Under the pieces are notes generated by a model, which saw only the letters and a program-made list of their open reading frames with translations, was not told the origin of the DNA and did not search any database. 64,000 nucleotides of DNA from assembly GCF_003369915.1 (NCBI RefSeq), contig NC_046677.1, positions 26,988,913 to 27,052,912 on the forward strand. The letters are read 5' to 3'. How positions within the stretch are numbered: position 1 is the first letter of the stretch; every line of letters starts with the position of its first letter. Below, one piece after another: positions 12,065 to 24,000 of the stretch. The stretch comes from Drosophila miranda. Lineage: Eukaryota > Arthropoda > Insecta > Diptera > Drosophilidae. A program made the translations under genes and the position numbers.

Positions 12065-12103
12065 TGACTGATGCCTAATCGCCTCCCGTCCGATCTTTTT
12101 ATA
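12065..12103 (-). promoter_or_regulatory. Uro core promoter (TATA and initiator)
   Basis: On the minus strand TATAAAAAG (12103-12095) is followed 34 nt later by ATCAGTC, an initiator match with A+1 near 12069. The ATG at 12035 is about 34 nt further on. A TATA box fits a tissue-restricted gene. Confidence 0.75.
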
Positions 12104-13850
12104 CAAGCGCAATCTTGATCGCAGTCACGTAGTGCAGGTGTACCACGGGATTTGATGCGCAAAATTTAGCAGAAAGTGGAGCGGACCGTGTGCGCCGTTT
12201 ATCTTTTCCCCCAACTTAAGTTCTTAGAGGGCTTACGAATGATCATTCTACGTACATTTCTACAGAAGCCCATCTAACGCCTTGCTGTATGCAAATATGA
12301 CTAATCCCCGAATGATTGTCAAGGTCTGGAGCCCTGTTGTCAAGCTTTCTATCTCCAGACCATGTAATGACCATGCTTACTTTCTTTGGGTATAATATTT
12401 GAACACTATTTCGCAAGTGATAAGGTGTACATATAGAAATGTTATTACAAAGTCTGAGAAGTTGTAAGATTTTACTGCTTCTCTTAATTCACAATCTCCA
12501 CCGGCTCTCTTTCTTGGTAACATTCTTAGTTGAATATTGTAAATACTCTATAGATCCTAAGTGATCAGTAGGGTAATAGGGCGCTATACCTTACAATATC
12601 GTAGAAATGGATATAGAATTTTAGCAATGTCCTAAAAGAAAAGAATTCAGAGAGATTTGGACCTTGGACCTGGAAAATAATGACTGTTACGCCTTTGAAA
12701 GAAAAATTGGACACCTTTCATCAGAGCTTTATATATCAAGATCCCAAGATTTTCTATAATATTTTAGACTAGACCAAGCGAAAGGCGCATAATAATGTGA
12801 TCGTTTTTTGGTTCGATTTATTCGAAACTCCTTTTTCTGATTTATAGATCTTTCTCCACACCGATATAGTCATAAATTGTATACTTCATGAGTTTCTCAA
12901 TTAAATTTAGGGATCCGAGACTATAAGTAAATGATGACTATAAGTTGACCCTGAAATTAAACCTATAAACCACACCTGGAAGGCCTTTGGGACCTGGTTC
13001 TGCTTGAGATTTAATAGCTACTCTCTTAGAGCTTTGAAATCTGCATAGCACCGCTTATCAGGCAAAGTCTTTGCCAAATTCTGGGTAGGATTCATGGTAA
13101 TTCCCCATGTCAACAGCCAAAAGCAAGCCAAGAGGAGATATATATGGTATGGTCACAAAAAGCTGTTTTATTTACTTGACACTGTTTTTGTTTTGTTGTA
13201 GGCAAGATGCAAGACGCTCCCACGACTCGAAATATTTGCGTTTAGCTCATCGGCAGTTACATAAGTGCCATGGCTATGGAGCCCCGAACCCAGCGGAAAT
13301 ATAAAACGTTTCGTTTTTGATCAATGTTTGTGAAGTGAGAGTTGTAAATGGTTTTACACGGGGCAAACTTCCGATTTTAAGCAACAACCCAAGAGGAAAA
13401 TATTTAAACAGCTGCCAGAACAAACAAACAAGTGATAAGTGCGACACATCAACTTTATAGCTAAGGGGATTATCCGGTGGTATATGTTCTGCCCCGAAAT
13501 GAAATGCGACTTATATGATCTTGGATGATGGTAGATCATAAACGGAGGAGCTACCCCGAAAGTCGCAGGAGACTTCTGATGAATGGAATAAGAATAAGAA
13601 TGAATGGTGATTAGATATGCACTCGGCATATTTGTATGATCTTGATGATGGAGAACCCTCCCCTCACATGTGGGTGGGGGGTGAATCATCTTTGCCAGAC
13701 TTTTGCTTGGAATGCAATCTAATGGTTGGTGTTTTTATGAGGCTTTTGGCACCTCGAATACTTGCTGTCCACCTGTTAGGAGTACTCCCGACTTGGCAAC
13801 AGGTTCAGTGAACTAAAAGGCCAGTTATGAATGAGATGGGGCCCAGTCTG
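12104..13850. other. Upstream region of Uro and of the CUB gene
   Basis: About 1.7 kb between the divergent Uro and CUB genes. It probably contains the tubule enhancers of Uro and the promoter or 5' UTR of the CUB gene. No coding region is supported. An ATATAAAA at about 13298-13305 could be a TATA box but lies some 740 bp before the chosen CUB start. Confidence 0.4.
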
Positions 13851-14044
13851 GGGGACAAGTGATGGCTTTTGTTGTGCGGTCGACAAACAAAAGTGCAAAT
13901 TGTTTGGGCCTGCGGCAGAGTGAAAACCCAAGCGACGCACCCCACATATTTTCGGAGGCAAACAGCAGTTCGAACTGCGAAGTGAACCGCAACGAGTTAG
14001 TTGCGTTTCAGAGCGCTTTAACAGCGGACGGACACATCGGACAC

Positions 14045-16228
14045 ATGGCCCTCAAGAAGCTACCACCAGCATTTATTGCGTTCGTGCTGAGTCTCGTCTG
14101 TGGGGGACTCCAGGCAGCCGTGCACGATGAGCTGCCCCAGTGCGGGCTCCATGGCATCTACAGGCAGCGGCAGAGCCTCATCGAGTCGCCCAACTTTCCG
14201 GACAACTATCCGGTGAACACCTGCTGGGATTACGTTATACGCTCGCCCTACCGCTGCCCCACCAAGTTCCACATCCAATTCCTCGACTTTAAGCTAGAAC
14301 TCTCGGAGAAGTGCAGCCGGGATTACCTGGCCATTGGCCTGGAGAACGACGGCGAGGACATGGATGTGCTCTGCGGTCAGGTGCTGGGCATCAAGAAGTA
14401 TCACACACCCGACGGCGTCCTGCGGTTGCGCTTCCTCAGCGACGAATCGCCATGGACTACAGGAGGAGGCTTCCGTCTGCTGGTTACGCGTTTGGCTTGT
14501 GAGAGGGAGGATCTGGCCGCCCGGGGCTTGGATGCCGACGACGAGGACGGTGTGGATGTGGGTGATGATGACACGGTGCAAGTGAATGCCAAACTGCCGT
14601 CCAAGAAGCAACATCATCACCACCATCTTCTGCAGCCACAGCAGCCGCAACAGCAGCTGCCATTGAACTTTACCCAGCAAAGTCCTTGGGGATTCAACGT
14701 GGGCTGGCCGGCTTCTGTGCCACCTCCACTCTATCCCCAAGGAGGACCACCTGGAGGCTTCTACCTGCCTCCTGCAGGACTGCCACCTCAGCACACACCG
14801 CCCTGTGTGCCACAACAGCAGAAAGAGCAACTGTTGCACCAACAGCAGCAATTTCTTCAGCAGCAGCAGCAGCAATACCTACAGCAGCAACAACTTTTGC
14901 AGCAGAATCCCTTACAACAGCAGAACCTTCTACAGCAGCAGCAACTGCAGCAACAGCGACAGCTGCAACAACTGCAACAGCAGCAGCAACTTTTGCAACA
15001 GAATCCACTGCAACAGCAGCAGCAACAATTGCAACAGCAGCAGCAACAATTGCCGCTAATCTCTGACCAGTATCAAACAAGTGCCTTCCAGCCTCAGGCG
15101 GTGACCCTCAAGGACTACGACTCCCAGAGTCTGCAGCAGTTTGGCGGATCGCTGGATCTGTGCTGTTCCAGTAGCTTCAATCAGAATCACTTCTATCTGT
15201 CGAGTCCTGGCTTTCCAAGGACTGTCCTGAACGCCTTGCTGCCCAATCAACAGAGAGATTGCGTGTTCTACATCGAGAAGAGTTCCCCGAACGTCTGCCG
15301 TCTGAGGATTCAGTTCAAGTTCTTTGATTTTGGCCAGAATTCAGGAGGAATAGGAAACGGAATTGCAGGAGGCCTGGGTGGAGCAGGCATCGCTGGCGGA
15401 ATGGGAGGAGGCTTTGGAGGAGGCGGTTTCAGTGGAGGCTTGGGTGGACAACAATCCTGCACTGGCGACTTCTTGGAACTGGATGGCCAACGGTATTGCG
15501 GCTGTCGTTCCGGCTATGTCCACAAATCCCACTGGGGCCAGGGCCGCAAGGCATTGCGCATGCGGATGGGCCAGTCGGGCAGCACAACTTCCAATGGCTT
15601 CCTGCTGGAGATATACCAGGATCAGGACTCTGATGGCTGTCGTCAGGATCCCGGAGCTGGCCTTGGAGTGGGTTTGGGCGTTGGTCTGCAACAGCAGCCG
15701 CAGCAGCAACAGCAACCGCAGGCAGGCCTGGGTCTAGGTCTAGGCCTCTGGCCCCAAGGGGGATATCCTTCGCTGCAGCAGCCACTGCACTCTCAGATCT
15801 GGCCCATGCAAGGAGGCTACCCGGGATACCTGAATCCAGCCTATCCACTGCCATTTGCTGCCTCTCCATATCGTCAAAGCAGACGCGTGTCCTGGGCTCG
15901 GGGCTTGGATGAACATCAGCCTTCGCGGGTGGTCGAAACAAACTCCACGCGCAAGGAGTTCTACTACTTTGATGGCGACGAGGCCTTTGCCCGCTCTGCC
16001 TTGGACGACGAAGAGGACAAACTTCCTGTTGGAGTGCAAGTACAGCCACAGGAGCTATCCCAGACCCAGACGCAGCCTCAATCCCAGCTGGCGACGAAGG
16101 CCTTTGAGCAGAGCAGCTGCACATTCGACTACATGGAGGTCCTGAAGCTATCCGTGGACACACTCTGGCTGACGAAACCGCTGTGCTTTTCCCCGCTGAG
16201 GAGCTGGTTCCCCAATATCTTTGGCTAG
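14045..16228 (+). CDS. Secreted two-CUB protein with polyglutamine linker
   Basis: One uninterrupted frame encodes 727 aa from ATG 14045. I chose this start over an upstream in-frame ATG at 13859 because MALKKLPPAFIAFVLSLVCGG is a good signal peptide (cleavage near residues 24-26), whereas the 62-residue extension is not. The first CUB domain covers about 33-150, with IESPNFPDNYP and four cysteines. A His run and a long Gln-rich linker follow (about 196-340). A second CUB-like region covers about 370-532 (FYLSSPGFPRT, then C-R-L-R-I-Q-F-K-F-F-D-F). It is split by a roughly 35-residue Gly-rich insert between two core strands. The C-terminal 190 residues are Gln/Pro/Gly-rich and end in a short cysteine-containing segment. 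No protease domain is present. CUB domains usually mediate extracellular protein binding; the partner is unknown. By position it could be CG7179, but I cannot confirm that. Confidence 0.85.
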   Translation: MALKKLPPAFIAFVLSLVCGGLQAAVHDELPQCGLHGIYRQRQSLIESPNFPDNYPVNTCWDYVIRSPYRCPTKFHIQFLDFKLELSEKCSRDYLAIGLENDGEDMDVLCGQVLGIKKYHTPDGVLRLRFLSDESPWTTGGGFRLLVTRLACEREDLAARGLDADDEDGVDVGDDDTVQVNAKLPSKKQHHHHHLLQPQQPQQQLPLNFTQQSPWGFNVGWPASVPPPLYPQGGPPGGFYLPPAGLPPQHTPPCVPQQQKEQLLHQQQQFLQQQQQQYLQQQQLLQQNPLQQQNLLQQQQLQQQRQLQQLQQQQQLLQQNPLQQQQQQLQQQQQQLPLISDQYQTSAFQPQAVTLKDYDSQSLQQFGGSLDLCCSSSFNQNHFYLSSPGFPRTVLNALLPNQQRDCVFYIEKSSPNVCRLRIQFKFFDFGQNSGGIGNGIAGGLGGAGIAGGMGGGFGGGGFSGGLGGQQSCTGDFLELDGQRYCGCRSGYVHKSHWGQGRKALRMRMGQSGSTTSNGFLLEIYQDQDSDGCRQDPGAGLGVGLGVGLQQQPQQQQQPQAGLGLGLGLWPQGGYPSLQQPLHSQIWPMQGGYPGYLNPAYPLPFAASPYRQSRRVSWARGLDEHQPSRVVETNSTRKEFYYFDGDEAFARSALDDEEDKLPVGVQVQPQELSQTQTQPQSQLATKAFEQSSCTFDYMEVLKLSVDTLWLTKPLCFSPLRSWFPNIFG
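14632..15056 (+). repeat. CAG/CAA polyglutamine-coding repeats
   Basis: Interrupted CAG/CAA tracts encode long Gln runs in the CUB protein, broken by Leu and by NPLQQ units. The reverse strand has a long Ala/Val-rich shadow frame, a by-product of the repeat. Length is likely to vary within the species. Confidence 0.9.
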
Positions 16229-17460
16229 GCGGAGCGGAGTATTTAATGTAGTTGAATATTGTTTCATCAAGTAGATGACGCGGCTTTGTGTGTTCCATCC
16301 CCTAATCTGCGATCTTAGCTCTCTGTATCTGTATCTTTGTATCTCCACGAGGCAATTGTGTTGACGTCATACCAAATGCATGAAATATATGACAGAAAAA
16401 GTGCCTTGCCTGTAGTCTCTCTCTCTCTCTCTGCTTAGTCATCGGTGTGGGGCACTCTCACACGCACTGTGGTCATTACCAAGAATGAGGCACGAGCTTC
16501 CCGCCTGGCCCTCCTCCCCACCCACTTACAGTACCGCTACCCGCTTCCGCTGTCATCCACAGCAGCTCGGTCTCTTCATATAGATAACCTCTGTGGCAAG
16601 TTGTTGTCTGAGAGCAAACACCAGAGCACCGAGAATCTCTGCTCAATGTCAGGGCAGAGCCAGTGCCAGTGCCAGCGCCAGCGCCTTGCCAGCATTCTAG
16701 CATTCACACTTCCATCCAAGGTGTCACCTCGTTGCCACAATCACAGTACTTATGTGGGATAAACAAAGAAGGGGATTTGTAATGGAAGTGGAAATGGTCG
16801 AGGCTTACAAAATCTCACTTTGAGTCATTGTATTCTCTGGAAAGTTAGCCTCCAAAGATCTAACCTTGAATCTCCAAGGAAATTTAATGGTAATTGGGAC
16901 AAGGCGTTGGATTAGTGCCAAAGAAAAGATCTTAGTACTAAACAAAGTACTCGCATTTCAAATTTAATAGAAATGCTCTCGCATAGTATTTGCGTGAATC
17001 AATAGCTGATTCGCAACCACAGCCAAGTGCCTCATGGAACTCCAAAGCATTCGAATCTTACGAATCATATGTATTCAAAAGGCTTCGAAACAACAGGAAT
17101 CATTAAACAGTTATGCAGATCTGGAATCACGTTAGTATTCATAAACTTTCTTTGCTTTTCCTTTACATTTATAAGTTCTTCTCTTAGATTTCTTATCTAA
17201 ATCTGATTGTTATCCCTATATTATTAATGAAAGATATTATTTACTTCTTCAATTTTTTTCTGCTGTGAAATACTCTTTTGAAATAATTTTTAAGATTCAT
17301 TTAAGATTTATGTATTCTTCAATTAATTTCGAGAAAACAATCTTTTTTTGTTGGATTTGTTGACACATTCTTCTCCATTATCTGATCTCTCTTCTTTCCA
17401 CCCAATCGAAAGAAATACTCACTTAGCCGTTTATAATTGCACAGGAATAATTGTATTTTA
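16229..17460. other. 3' flank of the CUB gene and intergenic DNA
   Basis: This contains a (CT)n run near 16417-16432 and a full palindromic CRE, TGACGTCA, at 16362-16369. The rest is AT-rich and I see no gene. Confidence 0.4.
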
Positions 17461-17464
17461 AGGA

Positions 17465-17470
17465 TTTATT
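17465..17470 (-). terminator. Candidate poly(A) signal of the RFLamide-like gene
   Basis: AATAAA on the minus strand, about 620 nt beyond the stop at 18089. Another copy lies at 17588-17593. The 3' UTR between is AT-rich with GTGT tracts near 18005-18055. Confidence 0.4.
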
Positions 17471-18088
17471 TATCGACTTTACATTATATATAGCAGATAA
17501 TACATACACATAGATATTAGTACACACATAGATATATTCGTATATATACACATTGATATAGAAATGATATTTAGTTGCGGGGCTCTGTTTATTGGATTAT
17601 AATACTCGTGGATTGGACCGTGAGGGAGAGACGGGACCGTTCACGGGACGATTAAAACGTTTTAATGATATGGCAACATATATTTTTTGTTCGTAATCGT
17701 TTCGTTTAGCAATTAACACTTGGAACGAGAACGAGAACAATAGAACTTTGTCTAAATAGTTAGTATATACAACACATTGAGAGCTACTATAAAAGTTTTA
17801 ATTGTCTACAATTAGAGTTAAGGTAGAAGGGGTTGTGGGGGCGAGGACAGGAAGGAGCACGAGATATCCGCTCTAAATGTTCTCTACAGAGTTTGCTTTA
17901 GTTAGTATTTAGTTAGTTAGTTTAGGCTAATTGTTAGTGCTTGTTGTTCTCCAGTTTAGCGCTCGACTTTGTCAGCAATATACAATTGATGCTTGGTATA
18001 CATATGTGTGTCCTCTGTACGTGTGTGTGGCTGTGTGTCTGTGTATGTGTGTGTCCTCTAGGGTCCTATAGGAGAGTCCGTCTTCTTC

Positions 18089-20999
18089 TTAGCCCAGAAA
18101 TCGTATATTGGTGAAGACCGCCTTGGCCGGACGCTTGCGATTGCAAAAGTTCACGGTCTTGCTGTGATTGCCCTTGCGATTCTCATGGAGATTGATGAGA
18201 AGCTTCAGGATATCCTCCTTGCTGGGCGTACAGGCGTAACGCAGCTCCGGTTCATAGTTGCTGTTGATAGAATTCATGTAAGAACTGATAATGGATAACA
18301 GTTATGTAATTAGAAAGATCTTTCACGATATCACGTTCATTAGACGGTAGTAATATTCGCAGAGGGTTGGTTGGTTCTCAGTTGGGATTCGGTTTCAGTG
18401 TGTCTTTCTGTGTGTGGCCTAGAGAGACTCTTAGAGATGGCATTAGACATGTTATAGACATTTCATATTGGGGGTTGCTCCTCAAAAGGCCAGAACGGAT
18501 TCAGATCGGAAACTATGGTTTTGAAGCTTAGGTTTTTGGGGAATCCTCTGCTGGCGCTTTGAGCAACATTCCCCTGATTATTTCTATGGTTTCGAAACAA
18601 AAAAAAACTAGAAGGTTATCCTGGGTTTAAGCTACTACCAAAAACATTCACTAACTACAAACAAAAACGTTGGGGGGGGGTAGCGGGGGAAAGGTAACTA
18701 GGGATCTAAGACTATGGCAAAGCTAGCAAGTGTTTTTGGGGGAGATTGGAGTGTTTTGGATGGTTGTGTGGGATGGAAATGGAGACCTACCCGCGATTCT
18801 TGTTGTGACGCTTCCACGGATAGCGACGGTAGTAGCGCGAACGCTTCGGCTTGCTCTGGCCTAGGACCAGGTCCTGAACGCTGTTCTCCATTTCGGCATA
18901 CTCATCCGTGGCCGTGGCCGGGGCGGAAGCAATCACGCCCTCGGGCTGCTCCTCCTCCTCTTCGACGTAAACCAGGGGCAAAGTCTCCAGCGTCGGGTCC
19001 TGAACGAAACACAAGAGTTTCAGCTATTTATTTCCTTTGGGTTTCCACCCACTGCTGTCTTCACGTACCTCCAGCATTTTCATGAGCAAAGCGGATTTGT
19101 CCACCAGCTCCTGCTCGGCCCGTAAATCCTCCTCCAGCTTCTTGAGCGTCTCAAACTGATTGGCCAACCCCAGTTCATTGTAAACGGTGTCCGCATAGTC
19201 AGGCTGCTGCTGCTGCTGGGGGATCATAGCCATTCCCAGTCTAAGGCCCAGCTCCTGCTCCTGCTCCCGTTCACGCTCCTCTTCGGCATTCAGGGCGTGC
19301 AGTAGCTCTGCCGTGAAATGAGCAAACCAAAGTCCTTATTTACGGTTTTAATGTTTACTCAAGTTGCCGCTAATCCGGCCACAACTTCCTTCAACCATTT
19401 CCTACTCTCGGAGATGGATGCCCCGCCCTGCCTCCTGCCCCCTCCCATGAGCACTTCCGCCGTTTGACATTTGAAAGTTTGAATAGTTTGTGTTTGTTTG
19501 TGTCTGTCGACTGCCTGACGCCTCCTCGGCTACCGCCGCTCCATTCCGAGGCTTAAAAAACATATTTTCCCTTTGCGTCGTTTCAATACACGGACGGAAA
19601 TTGACTGGCGGCAATGAGTTTCACTCTATATTCAGTCGCATCTCCATCTCTTTTGCGTAGCCCTATTCCCGTCTTGTTGACGTCAACAGTCAGTCAGTCC
19701 CTCCGTCCGTCCGTCCGTCTGTTGACTGCTGCAGTCTGCCTTTTGTCTCCTGTCTGCCTGTCACTCTACACCCGGGGGCTTTGTGTTCTCCCCGGTTTCA
19801 ACCTACAGATTGAGGCCCTTCACAGTGAAGTTCAGCCAAAAATGCCTAAAAGTGCAACTCTTTGATCCAAAGGAGGTTTAAAATGCTTGCTAAATCACTG
19901 CTTTGATATCTTTGATAGATGGTAATCATAGGCACTTAAGCTTCTATTGTTTGAAGTGATTCCTAGAAATATTCCATAGAGGGAGGGACTGTACTTGCAC
20001 TGTACCCTCGACTGTTAAAGAATGCCTTGGGCCATTTCCATTTACTCGTATAACAAGTCAATTGTAAAACCAGTCGAATTATCAATATTCAGTGATAGCA
20101 GTGGGCGCAAAGGGTAGGGTTGTCAATGCTGTTGAAGTGGAACTGGAACCGGAGCCTTGGGGTGACGTAAAACGCAAACGTCAAATCAAATTCAGCAAAG
20201 AACTCATAAAAAAATAGCGACAAAGCTGTGGGCGTGTTAAGTGCTGTACACACACACACACACACACGCAGGGCCACAAGGACACAAGTCAATACATGTG
20301 TTAAAGGCACTTCAAAAATTGTTCATTGACCGAAAAATGTTCAGCGAGCAATCCCTATCTTCACCCATTGTGTCCATTATAATCACGGACGATGGCGCAC
20401 GGGCAGTGGTTCCAGTGGTTACGGCTAAGTGCATGCCATGTATCACCATTCCCCCCTGTGTGCCCCCCTGTCCATGCCCTTCTGTTTGGGTCGCCTAAAA
20501 GTCGGCAAACACAAAATTTGTCCACAAATGAGATTCCCCGGTTGCTTGGCGACGAACTTTGACCCATTTAATTGTCATATCAATGCTTTTTAGATTTGCC
20601 CTTGGGCGATTTTCCAATCGAAGTGGGATTAGCCACGCCCTGCACCTGGACTAAGCCCCTCAAGATTGCCTGCCTGTTGGGGCAATTGGCAGCAACTCTT
20701 CAAGTAATTCAAGTTTATGACTCACCATCGCCGGGATCGTAAACCGCTCGTTCCTGGGCATCGGCATCCAGCGATGGGGAGCCCTGACGACGCGCCTGAT
20801 GGGACTGGATGCCACCAAAGATGGGCGCCAGATGCAGTCTCTGTGGCGAGGATGCACCATCGACGCCATCATCCACTGTGGCGGGTGCTGCGGCTGCGGC
20901 CGTTTGGCTCTGGGAGCTCAGAAAGCCAAAGACGTGCCGTGTGTTACAGCCCAAGATCAGGGTGGCCAGAATGCAGACGGAGAGCAGGTCGGGCTTCAT
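18089..20999 (-). CDS. Neuropeptide precursor, RFLamide-like (C-terminal ...FTNIRFLG)
   Basis: Four exons join in frame: 20726-20999, 19069-19307, 18791-18999 and 18089-18284 (305 aa). The phases agree (1, 0, 2) and all sites are GT-AG. The start MKPDLLSVCILATLILGC is a signal peptide, so the product enters the secretory pathway. A low-complexity acidic middle follows (EEEREREQEQE, then a Gln run, then VYVEEEEEQPEG). Next come clusters of basic residues (KPKRSRYYRRYPWKRH) that could be convertase sites. The last exon has two cysteines (RYACTP... and ...VNFCN) flanking a helical LLINLHENRKG segment. It ends in RKR followed by PAKAVFTNIRFLG and the stop. Cleavage after RKR and conversion of the final Gly to an amide would give an ...IRFL-amide peptide. 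The motif matches what I remember as insect RFLamide; that link is recall, not a search. It does not resemble FMRFamide, sNPF, myosuppressin or SIFamide. The first coding exon is preceded by a good acceptor (ttgcag at about 21057), so at least one 5' UTR exon lies upstream. Confidence 0.75.
19678..19685. promoter_or_regulatory. Palindromic CRE (TGACGTCA) in intron 1 of the neuropeptide gene
   Basis: The 8-bp consensus site for CREB-family factors lies in the intron between coding exons 1 and 2. A single 8-mer can occur by chance, so its use is only suggested. Confidence 0.3.
20250..20270. repeat. (CA)n microsatellite
   Basis: A run of CA dinucleotides in intron 1 of the neuropeptide gene. 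Confidence 0.8.
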
Positions 21000-21056
21000 G
21001 TTGGCGCTGTTGCTGTTGCTGCTTGCACTGGTTGTATGTTGTTGTCCTCGGGATTA

Positions 21057-24000
21057 CTGCAAGGCAGAAATGGAGATGTATGTACATGATGGTAATTACC
21101 GTCACTACCATTACAGCTAGAGCTCCCACTCTCCCCTCCAGCCTCCAGCCTCCCACCGTTTCGGTGCGTGTGCGTGTGGGCGCCTCGCTTTTTGTGTTTA
21201 AGCAAACAATGCACGCATAAACACGCAAACAAGACAGGAACCCACGAAGAAGGAGGCGACAAACGAAGGGTGTGAGTGTGGGAGAGGGAGAAGCACCAAA
21301 AGCGTCTGTTAGATAACTTCGCAGCTCCCTTTCGTTGCTTCTCCCTCTGTTTGCTCTCCCTCTCTCCGCCTTCTTCCTTGCTTAATCTGTCTTCTCGCGC
21401 GCGTGCACAGTGGAATGGCATGCGACGACAAAAAGTGTGTCATTTGTCATTCATAATATTATATTTTGTTGCATTTCCGCATTACGAGCTTGGGCGAAAT
21501 GGGCATTCGATTTGCAGTCATTTATCATTATTTGTTTACAACCACAGTTAAAGGCCAAAGGTCTAGACTAAACACTGTAAAACATCAGACAATTCTTGAG
21601 CTGAACATTGAAAAAGGTTCCCCAACAGTTTACCATATCTCAAGTATCGATTTTATGGATATCTCCTTTATAGCCTTTATAAGTCTAGACATTACAAAAC
21701 TTCAGACAAGAATCAAAAATAATACACTTCTTAAGGTAGCATTGAAAAAGGTTCCCTTTAAATCTTCCACAACGAACTGCTAATTCCTTGGTCGTTCCCC
21801 TGGTATCTCTATTTTTTGCAGCTCTTTTTCGCCCCACCTTGAACCACTGTTCGCTGGCGGGGTCCTGTTGTTTTTGGTGCTGCTTTGTCATGGACTGCAC
21901 CGCGTTTCCATTATGCGGCCGCTGTGGTATGCGTTGTTGTCGTCTCATTTAATTAGCTGGTGGGGCGGGGAAGTCGGGTGTTGGCGGCGATGACAAGGAA
22001 CGAGTGGGTGCTGCTGGGGGACAGGGACCGAAGGTCGGCTTAACCCTTCCGCTGTGGATTTGCAGCCCATTAGCTGAGGCTGAGCCCCGAGCCCAGGAGC
22101 CCTGGAAGGGGCTTCTCCTAGTCTTTTATCTTGTTTTTTCTTGCTTCGTTTAATAACTTTTGCCCTGATAAATATTATAAATGGGTTGCAGGGAACTTTT
22201 GGCACTTGTGGCCGCGTGGAGACGTCTAGGATTGGCTTAATTTGTTAGCCAAAGGAAACCGAGAAAAAGCAGTAAAGAGAAAACAGAACTAAGGAAGAAA
22301 ACACGATGTTTACTCTAAAAATATAACAGCGTGAATGGGGCTCAAAAGAGTGAAGACTTATCCAGGGAAAAGTGATGAAAAGTAATTTCTAAAAATGGTT
22401 GAGGCTTTGTTGGCCGCAGCTTTATTTTCCATTTATTTCCATCCATTTTCAGCAGGAGACAATAAAATTCCAATAAAATGTCTTGTCTGCTGAAAACATT
22501 TCCCATGTAAATTCAGTAAAATTATACGCCTAATTAGCCTCATATAAATCAACTCACACACGCCCCAATCAAAGAAAAGAAACCACGAAATCTGCTACAA
22601 TTTCCCATTTGCCAATTTATTAAAATTGTCTCTGGAAGGCAGATATTTTCTGTTTACCATTTCCTGGCACGTTTCGATTCAGCTTGATTGAAATCATTCA
22701 ACTCAAGTGTGAAGCTTATAATTTGCACAAAACAAAAGGAAATTCTTCCTGTTTGCGTGTGACATCGACATTTTCTTGGTAATTGTGGCAAAAAATAAAG
22801 TTTTTCACTTCATTCCGCACTGTATTGTTCTTGAAATGATAATTCGCAACATAAATTGCAACAAATTTCGGGCTTCGGGCACTACCTCTCACCATGGAGC
22901 ACGGAAAACTTTTTCAATTACTTCATTTTGATTGGCACTCAAAAGTAAGCAACACTTTTCGGGCTCGTTGTTGAAGAGCGGAAGTTCAAGGAAATTGGAG
23001 TAAACGAGTGGAAGCTTCAGAGAGAAAGTGAGTCCGAAAAGAGAGTGTCAGGAGGGAAAAACAAACAAAGCCGGAATCGTTGTCAAAATGCTTTAATTAA
23101 CTTGTTGACACAAAGTCCAAAAGTGGATGAAGACCGAAAAAAAAGCATTAGACCTATAGGATACCCAATAAAGAAAAGATTGGGTAGTACTTTCTACAAG
23201 ATCTTCGTTGGCATTGATGAGACTTCCATTGGAAGTAGTTTTCTTCATTCGAGGTTTACCCCGATCCCGATACTAGTAGGCAGATCCTACCAACGAGGAG
23301 TTAAATATTCTTTGGAGTCCATAACACTTCCTTCTGCCGTACAATATACCCTCGAACATCCTACGAACATTTGGGGTACAAAAAGTGTCCCAGAGGTAAA
23401 ATGAAATTAATTTAGTGGCCAGAACGGGGGGCTGGACGAGGGGCAAAATAAGTGAGTGTATGGCAACTGTAACAGCATATCTTTCCTGTCACCTGTTTTT
23501 CCTCCTTTGTATTTCGTTTTCGCAATAACCGCACGGCTAATTGCTAAATTGAGCAAAAATACAGAAGAAACTGGGCCCTAGCCCAACGGGGAATATTGTG
23601 TAAGGTTTGCGTGGGCTTTGACTTTCTCCCATCTCCGCAAAACTTGACATTTGTAGTGCAGTGTAGGGCAAAAACTTGTTTAATTAACGTTGACTAAGCG
23701 TGATTAAACGGTAGGATAAACCTGGACATGGTGGGAATTCGGCTTGAGGCGAGACAAGTGCATCTGACATATGGCCGAAGACCAGAGCCAATTAGTCAGG
23801 CTCTGCCCGATGTCCTAATCCCCAAGAGATGCCTTTACAGTCCACCTTTGCAGTTGATGTCGATTATATAATTCCATATTTATTGGATTGGACCAGCTGG
23901 GACACCTGTCAAAGGTACCATTCCAATGGTGGCGAGACAGGGTCCAAATTTGGTAAGAAATTTCAAAGGTTACATAAAAATGTTGAAGGCGAAACAGATG

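Noticed and set aside
13859..14044. Upstream in-frame ATG extending the CUB protein by 62 residues
   Set aside because: The extension lacks a signal peptide and would bury the clear one that starts at 14045.
14694..15080. Long Ala/Val-rich minus-strand frame opposite the CUB gene
   Set aside because: It is the reverse reading of CAG/CAA repeats; the Gln frame belongs to the real gene.
18714..19085. Plus-strand open frame opposite neuropeptide exons 2 and 3
   Set aside because: It is antisense to well-supported exons and crosses their splice sites.
23045..23404. 119-codon plus-strand open frame
   Set aside because: It begins at GTG, not ATG, and has no domain, splice or promoter support; probably chance in intronic DNA.
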